Shown here: positions 42,073 through 50,780 of the stretch, piece after piece
How the letters are laid out: the number at the start of each line of letters is the position of its first letter
Position numbering within the stretch: the stretch's first letter is position 1
The notes under the pieces: model-generated
The model's input: the letters and a program-made list of their open reading frames with translations, nothing else
What the model was told of the DNA's origin: nothing
Database searches by the model: none
Made by a program: the position numbers and the translations under genes
Source: CAYUVA01 sp964448115 [NCBI: uncultured bacterium]
GTDB taxonomy: Bacteria; CAYUVA01
Length of the DNA: 64,000 bases
Reading direction: 5' to 3'
Assembly (NCBI GenBank): GCA_964448115.1
Contig: CAYUVA010000020.1
Coordinates: 7,226-71,225, forward strand

Positions 42073-44526
42073 ATGAAACGCTCGCAGCCGACTTTTTTAG
42101 AATACCTGGGGCTTTTTTTGGTCTGCTTGAGCACCCTTATGTTGGAGCTGGCTTTGACCAGGATATTCTCTGTGGTCTTATGGTATCACTTTGCCTTCAT
42201 GATCGTCTCGGTAGCCCTGATGGGCTTAGCTGCCGGTGGCTTGGTGGTCTATTTAAGGTTTTCGAGGGAAGAAATCAACCTTCCCAGCTTTGCTTTGAAG
42301 TTTACAGCGCTTAGCGCTTTCAGCATCCTGGGAGTCATGTTCTTTCTGCTCAACCTCAGGGGCATCCCAACCATCTCAGCGGCCGGTTTTTTGCTCATGA
42401 TGCTGGTTTATAGCCTGGTAGCTATCCCATTTTTCCTAAATGGCATGGTTATAGCTGCCATCATCGCCTCTTATCCATTAAATGTAAGCAAGCTGTATTT
42501 TGCCGATCTGTTGGGCGCAGGTATTGGTTGTATGGTCTTGATACCGATTTTGAATCAATTTGGAGGCGTCAATACCATCTATTTCATCTGCCTGGTCCTG
42601 CTAGTTGCTTCCTTTGCATTCGCCTCTGGGATCTCGGCAAAAAAGGCTCTTCTCCCCGCGGGATTCTTCGCCTTCATGTTCATTCTGATGCTTGGCAACG
42701 ATGCTATAGGTCTTCTCAAGATAAGATACCTCAAGGGGGAGTCCGAGGCGACTAACTTTGGGACACCTTTGATACAGAAATGGAACTCGTTCTCCCGAAT
42801 AGCGGTTTATCCTTGGACTTCAGGGCTTTCATCGACCAATAGGGATAGCCCGCGGCTGGATATCAGCAAGGGCGTAGAACGGGACAGGTTCATAACCTGG
42901 GCTTTGAGCGAGCGTTATAGTGGATATTTGCCTGCTCAGCTCGCTATGAACATAGATGGGGCTGCAAATACCATGATAAACCGCTTCAGTGGCGATATCC
43001 ACGAGATGGAGTACGCCCTGTACGAGGTTACCGCCTTTGGATACTATTTGACCACTGAGCCTTTTGTTTTGATTATCGGTCCCGGTGGAGGTCCGGATGT
43101 GTTGGCTGCCCTGCGATTCAATGCTTCCAAGATAACCTGCGTAGAGCTTAATCCGATAATATACGAGCTGGTCAATGAAGTTTATGGCGATTTCAGCGGT
43201 CATCTATACTCGCATCCTAAAATCAACGCAATGGTCGCCGAAGGGAGAAACTTCCTTGAGCGCACCTCGGATACTTATGACTTTATCCACATCTCGCTGG
43301 TCGATACCTGGGCTGCAACCGCTGCCGGAGCATACACCCTCTCTGAGAATACCCTATATACCAGCGAGGCATTTTCTTCATATTGGGAAAGGCTCACCGA
43401 CAACGGTATCCTATCCATCAGCCGCTATGTCTTCGATCCCCCACGCCAGACGCTTAGGCTTTTATCCTTGGCTTTATCGCTACTTGAGCAGAAAGGGATA
43501 CGCAATCCACAGGATCACCTGGTGATCTTCCAGCATGAGCAGATCGGCACCTTTTTACTTTGCAAATCCCCATTCAGCAAGCAGCAGGTAACCTTCATGA
43601 GACAAAGAGCCGGCGAACTTGGCTTCAAGGTGAGGCTGCTGCCCGATACCAGGTTAGCTAATGAGTTCAACGATCTTTTATACAGTAAGAACAGGCAGCG
43701 GTTTTATGCTGCCTATCCCTTTGATATCACCCCGTGCAGCGATGATAAGCCGTTTTTCTTCAATATGCTGCGCCCCAAGGATTTCCTGGGCGTGCTATTC
43801 AAGAGTCCCGGGGGGCAGCAGTTCAACTACGATGCAGTGTTTACCCTGATGGCTGTGCTCGTTATCTCATTTATCTACGCTATTTTATTGGCAACTCTTC
43901 CCTTTACACTGAGCAATGGTAGTGATTCAGGGGTTATCAGCGGGCAACTTCGTTTAATGCTTTATTATGCAGGTATAGGCTTGGGATTTATCTTCGTGGA
44001 GATATATTTATTGCAGAAGTTGATCTTACTTTTAGGGCATCCGGTGTACTCGCTATCGGTGGTCTTGTTCTCGATGCTCATATCGAGCGGACTGGGCAGT
44101 CGGGTTACATCTTCAGTAACCCCCGGCAAGGCGGCTTGCCTGGTAAAGATACCTTTATTGATCATCGTATTGCTTCTCATTTTATATACATGTCTCATCC
44201 CCTTTATCCAGGAAGCCTTCATAGGCAGTCCTTTATGTCTAAGGATAGCGATCTGTTTGGTGATTATTTCGATGGTCGGCTTTTTCATGGGTATGCCTTT
44301 TCCATTGGGCATCAAGATAGCCTCGCAGGGTAATTCGAGCATGATTCCTTACCTATGGGCAATAAACGGCGCATTTAGTGTTTTCGGCTCGGTGGCGGCA
44401 TTTGCCCTTGCCATGAGTTTCGGTTTCAGCAGTGTCTTATACCTGTCGATAGTTATTTATTTAACTGCAATGCTGATAAGCCTTGCTTTGTCCCCCAGCA
44501 AGACAGCCGTAGATGGCATTAATTGA
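42073..44526 (+). CDS. membrane protein fused to a spermidine-synthase-like domain
   Basis: An 817-residue protein with an N-terminal block of about six membrane helices (10-230), a soluble Rossmann methyltransferase/spermidine-synthase-like domain (about 330-560), and a further block of six or so helices (about 595-805). The SAM-type nucleotide loop reads I-I-G-P-G-G-G-P-D near 335 and is followed by V-E-L-N-P (acidic residue). V-A-E-G-R-N-F-L matches the aminopropyltransferase pattern. The active-site Asp of true SpeE is replaced in the H-I-S-L-V-D-T region with an uncertain match. Such fusions are widespread in uncultured bacteria and of unknown substrate. It stands alone with its own promoter. 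Confidence 0.78.
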   Translation: MKRSQPTFLEYLGLFLVCLSTLMLELALTRIFSVVLWYHFAFMIVSVALMGLAAGGLVVYLRFSREEINLPSFALKFTALSAFSILGVMFFLLNLRGIPTISAAGFLLMMLVYSLVAIPFFLNGMVIAAIIASYPLNVSKLYFADLLGAGIGCMVLIPILNQFGGVNTIYFICLVLLVASFAFASGISAKKALLPAGFFAFMFILMLGNDAIGLLKIRYLKGESEATNFGTPLIQKWNSFSRIAVYPWTSGLSSTNRDSPRLDISKGVERDRFITWALSERYSGYLPAQLAMNIDGAANTMINRFSGDIHEMEYALYEVTAFGYYLTTEPFVLIIGPGGGPDVLAALRFNASKITCVELNPIIYELVNEVYGDFSGHLYSHPKINAMVAEGRNFLERTSDTYDFIHISLVDTWAATAAGAYTLSENTLYTSEAFSSYWERLTDNGILSISRYVFDPPRQTLRLLSLALSLLEQKGIRNPQDHLVIFQHEQIGTFLLCKSPFSKQQVTFMRQRAGELGFKVRLLPDTRLANEFNDLLYSKNRQRFYAAYPFDITPCSDDKPFFFNMLRPKDFLGVLFKSPGGQQFNYDAVFTLMAVLVISFIYAILLATLPFTLSNGSDSGVISGQLRLMLYYAGIGLGFIFVEIYLLQKLILLLGHPVYSLSVVLFSMLISSGLGSRVTSSVTPGKAACLVKIPLLIIVLLLILYTCLIPFIQEAFIGSPLCLRIAICLVIISMVGFFMGMPFPLGIKIASQGNSSMIPYLWAINGAFSVFGSVAAFALAMSFGFSSVLYLSIVIYLTAMLISLALSPSKTAVDGIN

Positions 44527-44589
44527 TATTATTTGAAAAAGAGATTATGTATGGTAATTATAATAATAGATATAAAAATCGGTTAGGGT

Positions 44590-45792
44590 ATGAGTCCAAA
44601 GAACAAGGATTGCATTGAGCTTTCAATAATCATCCCCAATTTTCAGTCTTCGGATCTGCTTAACGATCTTATTAACTCCATATTATCCTCGAAATTGAGC
44701 GTCTCTTTTGAGATTAATGTTGTAAATCATGGCTATATCGACGATCTAGAGCGATGTAGAGCCAAATTTACAAAGGTGAAGTACATGAATACCGGTACAA
44801 TTCATGGTTATGCCAAGCCATGCAATATCGGCTGGCGTGCAAGCTGTGGAAAGTATCTATTATTCTTAAATGCGGATACTATTATAGAGCCTGGGACAAT
44901 CAATGATATGGTTTCAGAGCTAGATAAGCATCCTGGGTGGGGAATTATAGCGCCTAGAACCAAGGTTTACCATAAGGATATGGATCTTTTTGTAACTTAT
45001 ATAGAAGCCCCGAGTCCGATAGAGATAGCGCTTGACCATACATTTTTTTCTAAAATAGGGGGAATCTTTCCAATGGTAAGAAAAACCTGGAGGAATTACC
45101 TGTCAAAATTGGGCGAAGATGGCACTCCCATAAGCGTGCCTTCTGTATGTGGAGCGATAATGATGGTTCGCAGATCAATGTTCGAGGCATTAGGAGGTTT
45201 TTGCGAGGACTTCATTTCCGGCTATGATGATATTGATCTATGCAGCAGGGCAAAGAAGCATGGATATGATGTTATCCTATTACCGAACCTGGAAGCATTT
45301 CATTACTGTGCAAGGATCAGAAGGAGGTTCTATGGCAAAGATCCGAGCAGTGAATTCTGGAGGAGTCAGAATAACATGCATCTTAAATATATTCATAACA
45401 ATTACGGATATATACCGTATTTACTGCTTAAACTATTCTTAAGATTAAATGATATTTTCATCGATATTTTTAATGATTCGAGGGGAGCAAGAAATACTAA
45501 TCTATATTACTTAAAGGATCTTGTCCCTCTAGAGTCGATCATTTTATCTTGGCATGATGAAGCTAAAAAAGATATAAATAAGTTTATACTTGAGATATCA
45601 CACTCCAGGTTATTTTATTCCAAAATGCACACCATAATAGAAGATAAACAATTTGAAATGAATCGAGAACTACTTGAGGGCATGCTACCTAAAAGGTACT
45701 ACTGGCGAGTATTCGGAATGATTAATAACCGACCGATTTTAAAGCCAATCAAGGTTGGCTGGTTCTTTCCTTATAAAAAAGAAAGTGCTTAA
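44590..45792 (+). CDS. GT2-family glycosyltransferase
   Basis: A 400-residue GT-A transferase with S-I-I-I-P-N-F-Q-S at about 9-17, G-Y-A-K-P-C-N-I-G near 74, the metal-binding N-A-D-T near 97, and S-G-Y-D-D-I-D-L-C near 212, which carries the catalytic acidic residue. The C-terminal 130 residues are helical and AT-rich in coding. It is the first gene of a short same-strand run with two radical-SAM genes (3 and 16 base gaps), an arrangement that suggests modification of a glycan. The substrate is unknown. Confidence 0.82.
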   Translation: MSPKNKDCIELSIIIPNFQSSDLLNDLINSILSSKLSVSFEINVVNHGYIDDLERCRAKFTKVKYMNTGTIHGYAKPCNIGWRASCGKYLLFLNADTIIEPGTINDMVSELDKHPGWGIIAPRTKVYHKDMDLFVTYIEAPSPIEIALDHTFFSKIGGIFPMVRKTWRNYLSKLGEDGTPISVPSVCGAIMMVRRSMFEALGGFCEDFISGYDDIDLCSRAKKHGYDVILLPNLEAFHYCARIRRRFYGKDPSSEFWRSQNNMHLKYIHNNYGYIPYLLLKLFLRLNDIFIDIFNDSRGARNTNLYYLKDLVPLESIILSWHDEAKKDINKFILEISHSRLFYSKMHTIIEDKQFEMNRELLEGMLPKRYYWRVFGMINNRPILKPIKVGWFFPYKKESA

Positions 45793-45795
45793 AAA

Positions 45796-46968
45796 ATGAA
45801 TAAAATTGCAATTGAAAAGCTAAAAAGGGGGCTAAGTAAGCCCCAGATCATCAAGAATAAAATCAAGCAGAGGTTTAAATTCCTGGGTTTGGACTATAGG
45901 TGGGGCAAGGGCTATTCCTTTTTACCCACAGTGATATTTCATTCTCCGACGCTAAGGTGCAATATCAGTTGCATTTACTGCAATATTCCCCAGGAGTCAC
46001 AAAGGGTTAGAATAGATGGTGCCCGGCACTACGCTGAGGAGCTAGAGTGGGAAAAAATGGATCAGGTTTTGGAGAATTATTCCTTTTTCAAGCCGAATGT
46101 GAATATCAGCGGAGGAGAACCATTGCTTTATCCACATATAATAAAGATGCTTAGAAAACTGGCATTAGAGAAGAATTTATGCGTCAATCTCTCGACAAAC
46201 GGTGTTCTCCTTGCTGATATTGCAGACGAAATACTGAACAGCGGCATTACCAGTTTAATAATATCCATTGATGGCATCGGCGAACAACATGATAAGGCAA
46301 CCATGAAGGGAACCTTTGGTAGAGTCATGAATGGCATTGACCGCGTTAAAATACTTTTAAGCCGTAGCAATGGATTGTATCTCAACCTGGTTAGTATTTC
46401 GGTAATAAACCAACATAATTATATGAATCTACTTGAACTAGTAAAAGAGCTTCATAAGATGGGATTCAAAAAGATTCAGCTTCATCATCGAGGTTTTGAT
46501 CAGGGATATCTAGTTGAAAAACACAATCGAGTTTATGATGATCCTTTGCTTTACAAGGGATGGATACATGGCGGAATCACAGCAGAGGAGCAAAATAAGC
46601 TGATAGATGTTGATATTCTATATCACAATCTAAGGGAGGTTGAAAGATTTGCTGAGGCAAAAGGGATTTATTTGAACATTGTACCCAATCTGACTAAAGA
46701 GGTGATGGAAAGGTTATATCAAGAGCCTAGCCAACTTAAACCAATAGGGAATGGTTGCAAGATTCTATGGCATGTGGCTTATATAATGCCCAACGGACAA
46801 GTATTTCCCTCCCTTTGGTGTTTTTTCCACCCGCTTGGGTCACTTTTAGAATCGAGGTTTTGTAAAATTTGGAACAATGAGGAATATCGTAAAATTCGGC
46901 GTTATCTTGTGAAAGAGGGTTATTTTGATATCTGTGGTGTTTGTCTAATCTCTCACGGCGCCTGTTAA
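45796..46968 (+). CDS. radical SAM/SPASM-type protein
   Basis: A 390-residue enzyme with the radical-SAM cluster at C55, C59 and C62 (C-N-I-S-C-I-Y-C), G-G-E-P-L near 110, and a C-terminal Cys-rich segment ending C-G-V-C, suggesting a SPASM or twitch auxiliary cluster. The fold carries out 5'-deoxyadenosyl radical chemistry on peptides, sugars or other substrates. It lies between a GT2 gene and a B12-binding radical-SAM gene and has AT-rich composition. No small precursor-peptide gene is visible in the adjacent gaps, so a RiPP role is not supported. Confidence 0.83.
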   Translation: MNKIAIEKLKRGLSKPQIIKNKIKQRFKFLGLDYRWGKGYSFLPTVIFHSPTLRCNISCIYCNIPQESQRVRIDGARHYAEELEWEKMDQVLENYSFFKPNVNISGGEPLLYPHIIKMLRKLALEKNLCVNLSTNGVLLADIADEILNSGITSLIISIDGIGEQHDKATMKGTFGRVMNGIDRVKILLSRSNGLYLNLVSISVINQHNYMNLLELVKELHKMGFKKIQLHHRGFDQGYLVEKHNRVYDDPLLYKGWIHGGITAEEQNKLIDVDILYHNLREVERFAEAKGIYLNIVPNLTKEVMERLYQEPSQLKPIGNGCKILWHVAYIMPNGQVFPSLWCFFHPLGSLLESRFCKIWNNEEYRKIRRYLVKEGYFDICGVCLISHGAC

Positions 46969-46984
46969 TAAAGGTACAATCATA

Positions 46985-48493
46985 ATGCGAATTATATTCA
47001 TCTGCTGGGGAACTAGCTTAACGCAACTTGGTTCAAGATATTTGTCATCAGTGGCAAAACTGCATGGACATACCTCGACCATACTTTTTATACCCAAAAC
47101 AGGAAAAGGATTACTAGAGTTGGTAGAGCATGAAATTATCCTAAAGTTCATAAAGGATTGGGAACCTGATCTTATAGCATTTTCAGTGCTTACATTACAT
47201 TTTGAGAGCTGTCGAAACCTTTGTAATTATCTGCGTAACTATTTGGATATTCCTATTATCTGGGGAGGAGTTTGTCCCACCTTGAATCCAGAGCTTTGTA
47301 TCCCTTGTGCGGATGCTGTTTTTATTGGTGAAGGTGAGATTCCGCTTGAAAAGTCTATTCAAGCCTTGCAGGGAAATTTGAATATAAAAGATGTCCCCAA
47401 TATAGTTTACATGCGGGATCAGACTCCTGTATATAATGCCCTATATCCACCTCCCCACATAGATGACCTTCCTTTTCCAGATTATGATTCTCCGAGTCAT
47501 TACATTCTTATGGATCGAGTAGTTAATCGCTTGAGTCTTGAAATAGAAAAGTATTTCGTGCCATTGAACATGAATGCACACTATATAATGAGCAGTCGAG
47601 GATGCTTGTACAATTGTAATTACTGCATGGGACATATTCAAAACAATAAATTGAAAGCTGGTTACAGAGCTCGCTCCATTGAATCAATGCTCAAGGAAAT
47701 GAAGTTGATAAAGCAAATGCGTCCTCAGATCAAGTATTTCGGTATAGTGGATGAATTCATTCTTCACCGAGGAGCTGAATGGGCAAAAACATTTAAAGAT
47801 ATATATAGAAAAGAGGTTGGTTTACCATTTTCTGCATATATGGCAATCAAAAATGTGGATGTAGAGGGATTGGATCTGATGATAGAGGCTGGATGTTATG
47901 GAATAACCCTGACCATAGGATGTATATCTGACAGAATAAACAAGGATATCTTCCAGCGTCCGGTGGAAATATCTCAAGTAGAAAAACTTATCGAGATCAT
48001 AAATAAACGCCGAGATAAAATACATTATCTTTGTATAGATTACCTTACGGATAATCCTTTCGAGAATGTGCAAGATAAAAAGAAAATGATTCAAACCCTA
48101 TTAACAGTAAAACGACCATTTAGAACTGTACGAATAAATTTGATGTTCTATGAAGGCATGAGGATTGTTGAACAGGCAAAGGCACATCGTATTTCAGATA
48201 TCGATACCCGCATTCAGGCAACCTTTAATCGTACCATCTTTGATGACCAAAAGGATACATTCTCACGGATGCTTCTGGTTTTACCTAAATCTCCCCATTT
48301 TATTGCCAAATTGCTGGCTGGCACCTATGGAAGCAGATTGGGAGATATTCTAATACATATTTATTACCCTGTCTGGAGGATTATTGGCGGTTTAATAAGA
48401 AGATCAAGATGGCATACTTTAAGGATTTATAATATCTTTAAGCCGTTTTCACTCGATTCCCAAAAAGACATAACCTTATCGCATTGGTTTTGA
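46985..48493 (+). CDS. B12-binding-domain radical SAM protein
   Basis: A 502-residue protein with an N-terminal Rossmann-like cobalamin-binding domain (about 1-135; A-F-S-V-L-T-L and I-I-W-G-G-V-C-P-T) and a radical-SAM domain with C207, C211 and C214 (C-L-Y-N-C-N-Y-C). It fits the B12-dependent radical SAM (BchE/P-methyltransferase-like) superfamily. These enzymes often methylate unactivated carbons or rearrange rings. A canonical D-x-H-x-x-G is not seen, as in many class-B members. The basic C-terminal 60 residues are unrecognised. It converges on the next radical-SAM gene. Confidence 0.82.
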   Translation: MRIIFICWGTSLTQLGSRYLSSVAKLHGHTSTILFIPKTGKGLLELVEHEIILKFIKDWEPDLIAFSVLTLHFESCRNLCNYLRNYLDIPIIWGGVCPTLNPELCIPCADAVFIGEGEIPLEKSIQALQGNLNIKDVPNIVYMRDQTPVYNALYPPPHIDDLPFPDYDSPSHYILMDRVVNRLSLEIEKYFVPLNMNAHYIMSSRGCLYNCNYCMGHIQNNKLKAGYRARSIESMLKEMKLIKQMRPQIKYFGIVDEFILHRGAEWAKTFKDIYRKEVGLPFSAYMAIKNVDVEGLDLMIEAGCYGITLTIGCISDRINKDIFQRPVEISQVEKLIEIINKRRDKIHYLCIDYLTDNPFENVQDKKKMIQTLLTVKRPFRTVRINLMFYEGMRIVEQAKAHRISDIDTRIQATFNRTIFDDQKDTFSRMLLVLPKSPHFIAKLLAGTYGSRLGDILIHIYYPVWRIIGGLIRRSRWHTLRIYNIFKPFSLDSQKDITLSHWF

Positions 48494-48499
48494 TAGTTA

Positions 48500-49633
48500 T
48501 TAAACATAATCCTCGAAAAGCCATCTTCTCCCACATTCTGGACAGCGATGCATCCCCATTTCAAGTATTTTCTGATTGAGGGTGGGTAACATCTTTTTGC
48601 TCCAAATATCGACCAAATTATCCTCCAAAATATTACCCCATATTATATTCAAATTATCACAACAAGTTCCCACATCTCCATTATGATGGATATAAATATA
48701 TTCAATAGGACTATCCTGATACAGTCGTAACTTGATGTTCTTTGACCTCCAATATGGCAGCTTCCTTTTAATTTTATTTATAATTAACTTATGGAACCTT
48801 GGTCCAAGCTGCTGTGATTTACATATAAATCTATTATATACTTGTATATAAATGTCCTTCTTGGATGTGTAAAAAGAATTAAGATATATCAACTGATTTA
48901 TGTATTTAGGTCTAAACGATCTGTATTTGGCTGGATAGTTGTTGTCAAGTAATTTGGGAAAGCTAAGGTTCACGCCCAATTTCCTTGCCAGTTTTACCGC
49001 CTGTGAAATAGCATCAAAGGTCTCCTCTTGTGAAGGATGGCTTAAGGTTTCATCGCTGAATTCAGTGCGTCTAAAATATGTGATGGTTACCTTTTCCACA
49101 TTGTATCGATGTGCCAATGCAACGAGCTTGGGGGCTTGATCTATATTGATATTCATCCCAACCATATTGAACCACAGCTTAGGATAATCGATTCCCATGG
49201 TTAGCTTTTTGTTTTTTATAATTTCTATTTTATGAAGAATCTCACTAAGTTGGGAAGGGTGTCTTATCCGCTGGTAAAGACCATCCTCTGCTGCATCTAA
49301 TGAGATGGTAAGGAAATCTAGCCTGATGTCTAGCAGTTTATCTATCAACTGCTCATCAAGCATGGTGCCATTGGTATATATTCTTAAAGATAATCCATGT
49401 CGTTTTATCTTGGTAAGAAAATCGATAGTATTGGGATTTAAGAAAGGCTCTCCCGTACCAACAATGACAATCTCGTAAAGATAGGGGAATACTGGGAGCA
49501 GCCTATTGAATACCTCTGGGGTCATCATTCCCTTTTTTATCTTGGGATCTGGATTAGGGCACATCGGACAGTTTAAATTACAGATGCTTGAGGGATCGAG
49601 CATCATCCTCTTGGGAAAAAATAGATCTTGCAT
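48500..49633 (-). CDS. radical SAM/SPASM-type protein
   Basis: About 377 residues from ATG 49633, chosen because any longer frame would overlap pfkA. The radical-SAM Cys are C18, C22 and C25 (C-N-L-N-C-P-M-C), followed by G-T-G-E-P-F-L-N near 60. A SPASM-like C-terminal region contains D-V-G-T-C-C-D-N and C-P-E-C. This matches the group of radical SAM/SPASM enzymes with a [4Fe-4S]-binding tail that act on peptides or glycans. It starts 16 bases after pfkA on the same strand but is otherwise grouped with the AT-rich radical-SAM island. Confidence 0.8.
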   Translation of the reverse strand: MQDLFFPKRMMLDPSSICNLNCPMCPNPDPKIKKGMMTPEVFNRLLPVFPYLYEIVIVGTGEPFLNPNTIDFLTKIKRHGLSLRIYTNGTMLDEQLIDKLLDIRLDFLTISLDAAEDGLYQRIRHPSQLSEILHKIEIIKNKKLTMGIDYPKLWFNMVGMNINIDQAPKLVALAHRYNVEKVTITYFRRTEFSDETLSHPSQEETFDAISQAVKLARKLGVNLSFPKLLDNNYPAKYRSFRPKYINQLIYLNSFYTSKKDIYIQVYNRFICKSQQLGPRFHKLIINKIKRKLPYWRSKNIKLRLYQDSPIEYIYIHHNGDVGTCCDNLNIIWGNILEDNLVDIWSKKMLPTLNQKILEMGMHRCPECGRRWLFEDYV

Positions 49634-49649
49634 ATCCTTTTTCGTCTGG

Positions 49650-50672
49650 CTAGCCGAAGAAGATCTCGGCTGCGTTATATATGTCGAAGTCGAGCTTGCG
49701 AGGAGCCTTGCTGGCGTGATGCAGCGAGACAGAGTCATACTTGCCCCCGCGAAAAACAACACACTTGCCGAACTCTCTATCCTGCACCATCTGCACCGCC
49801 TTAAGCCCGAACATGGTGCCGAGCTGCCTGTCGAAGGGCGATGGAGTGCCAGCGCGCTGGAGATAACCGAGCACGGTTACCTTGGTCTCAATATCGATGC
49901 GTTGTCTTATCTCGCCGGCAATGATATGGCTTATCCCTTCCAATGCCTTTCTTTTGCTTGATCTCTCCATTTCATCCCTGAAGTCTTTTACGCCCGGTGG
50001 AGGCTTGATCCCCTCTGCGACCACAACGATGCTGAACCGCTTGGTATGGTGTCTTTTTTGCAACATGATAGCCAACTGCTCGATGTCATAAGGTACCTCT
50101 GGAATGAGAATACAATCTGCACCACCAGTGAGTCCACCCACCATAGCCAGCCAGCCGCTGTGGCGACCCATGACCTCCACTATCATACAGCGATGATGAG
50201 AGGCAGCAGTACTGTGCAGCATATCGAGAGAATTAGCAACCACATGCACAGCGGTATCAAAGCCGACTGCATAGTCGGTGCCGGCAACATCGTTGTCGAT
50301 TGTTTTAGGGATGCCCACGATTGGCAAGCCAATTTGAAATGCATCGTTAGCAATTCCCAAAGTGCCATTCCCACCAACACAGATAAGTGCATCCAGCTCC
50401 AAAGCCTCGAAGCCGGCTCTAACCTTATTACCATCGGGATCATCGGCAAAGGGATCGAACCTGGAGGTATTAAGTATAGTGCCCCCACTGAACAATATCC
50501 CAGAGGCATCCTTAGGGTGCAATTGCCTGCCAGCTAAATTAACTAACCCCTCCCAGCCGTCATAAATGCCGAACACTTCATGACCACGAGGCAAGGCAGA
50601 CTTGACCACCGCCCTGATCACTGCATTCAGTCCGCTACAATCGCCACCACCGGTCAAAATACCTATCTTCAT
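49650..50672 (-). CDS. pfkA: 6-phosphofructokinase
   Basis: A 340-residue phosphofructokinase. It has G-G-G-D-C-S-G-L-N at 8-16, R-F-D-P-F-A near 71-76, P-K-T-I-D-N-D at 122-128 (catalytic Asp within TIDND) and M-G-R-H-S-G-W near 169. The nucleotide/Mg loop reads G-G-N-G-T at 100-104, with Asn where E. coli has Asp103, but Gly104 kept. Gly104 usually indicates ATP rather than pyrophosphate use, while Lys123 is common in the pyrophosphate and mixed clades, so donor choice is uncertain. The position-103 change is noted separately. Classical glycolytic role. Confidence 0.9.
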   Translation of the reverse strand: MKIGILTGGGDCSGLNAVIRAVVKSALPRGHEVFGIYDGWEGLVNLAGRQLHPKDASGILFSGGTILNTSRFDPFADDPDGNKVRAGFEALELDALICVGGNGTLGIANDAFQIGLPIVGIPKTIDNDVAGTDYAVGFDTAVHVVANSLDMLHSTAASHHRCMIVEVMGRHSGWLAMVGGLTGGADCILIPEVPYDIEQLAIMLQKRHHTKRFSIVVVAEGIKPPPGVKDFRDEMERSSKRKALEGISHIIAGEIRQRIDIETKVTVLGYLQRAGTPSPFDRQLGTMFGLKAVQMVQDREFGKCVVFRGGKYDSVSLHHASKAPRKLDFDIYNAAEIFFG

Positions 50673-50689
50673 TATTGTCTAGTTGATTC

Positions 50690-50761
50690 GTTTCTGGTTG
50701 ATTTGTTTTTTTTTTAATATGTTTCTAGTTAGTTGGTTGTCTTGTTAGTCTGTTTCCAGTT
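50690..50761. repeat. 31-base-period imperfect repeat between pfkA and the FHA-GGDEF gene
   Basis: GTTTCTGGTT at 50690, GTTTCTAGTT at 50721 and GTTTCCAGTT at 50752 recur at exactly 31-base spacing in T/G-rich DNA that includes a run of T. The intervening bases are less conserved. Function unknown; it occupies most of the 108-base spacer. Confidence 0.4.
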
Positions 50762-50780
50762 TATGCTGCCAGTTAAGACC

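Noticed and set aside
44547-44618. Small open frame (about 23 codons, Tyr/Asn-rich) just before the GT2 gene and radical-SAM run, considered as a RiPP precursor
   Set aside because: It overlaps the GT2 start, lacks a leader-core layout or a ribosome site, and has no repeated core motif.
50690-50761. Regular 31-base spacing, CRISPR-like
   Set aside because: Only a 10-base degenerate unit repeats, three times; there is no long conserved repeat and no cas gene in the window.
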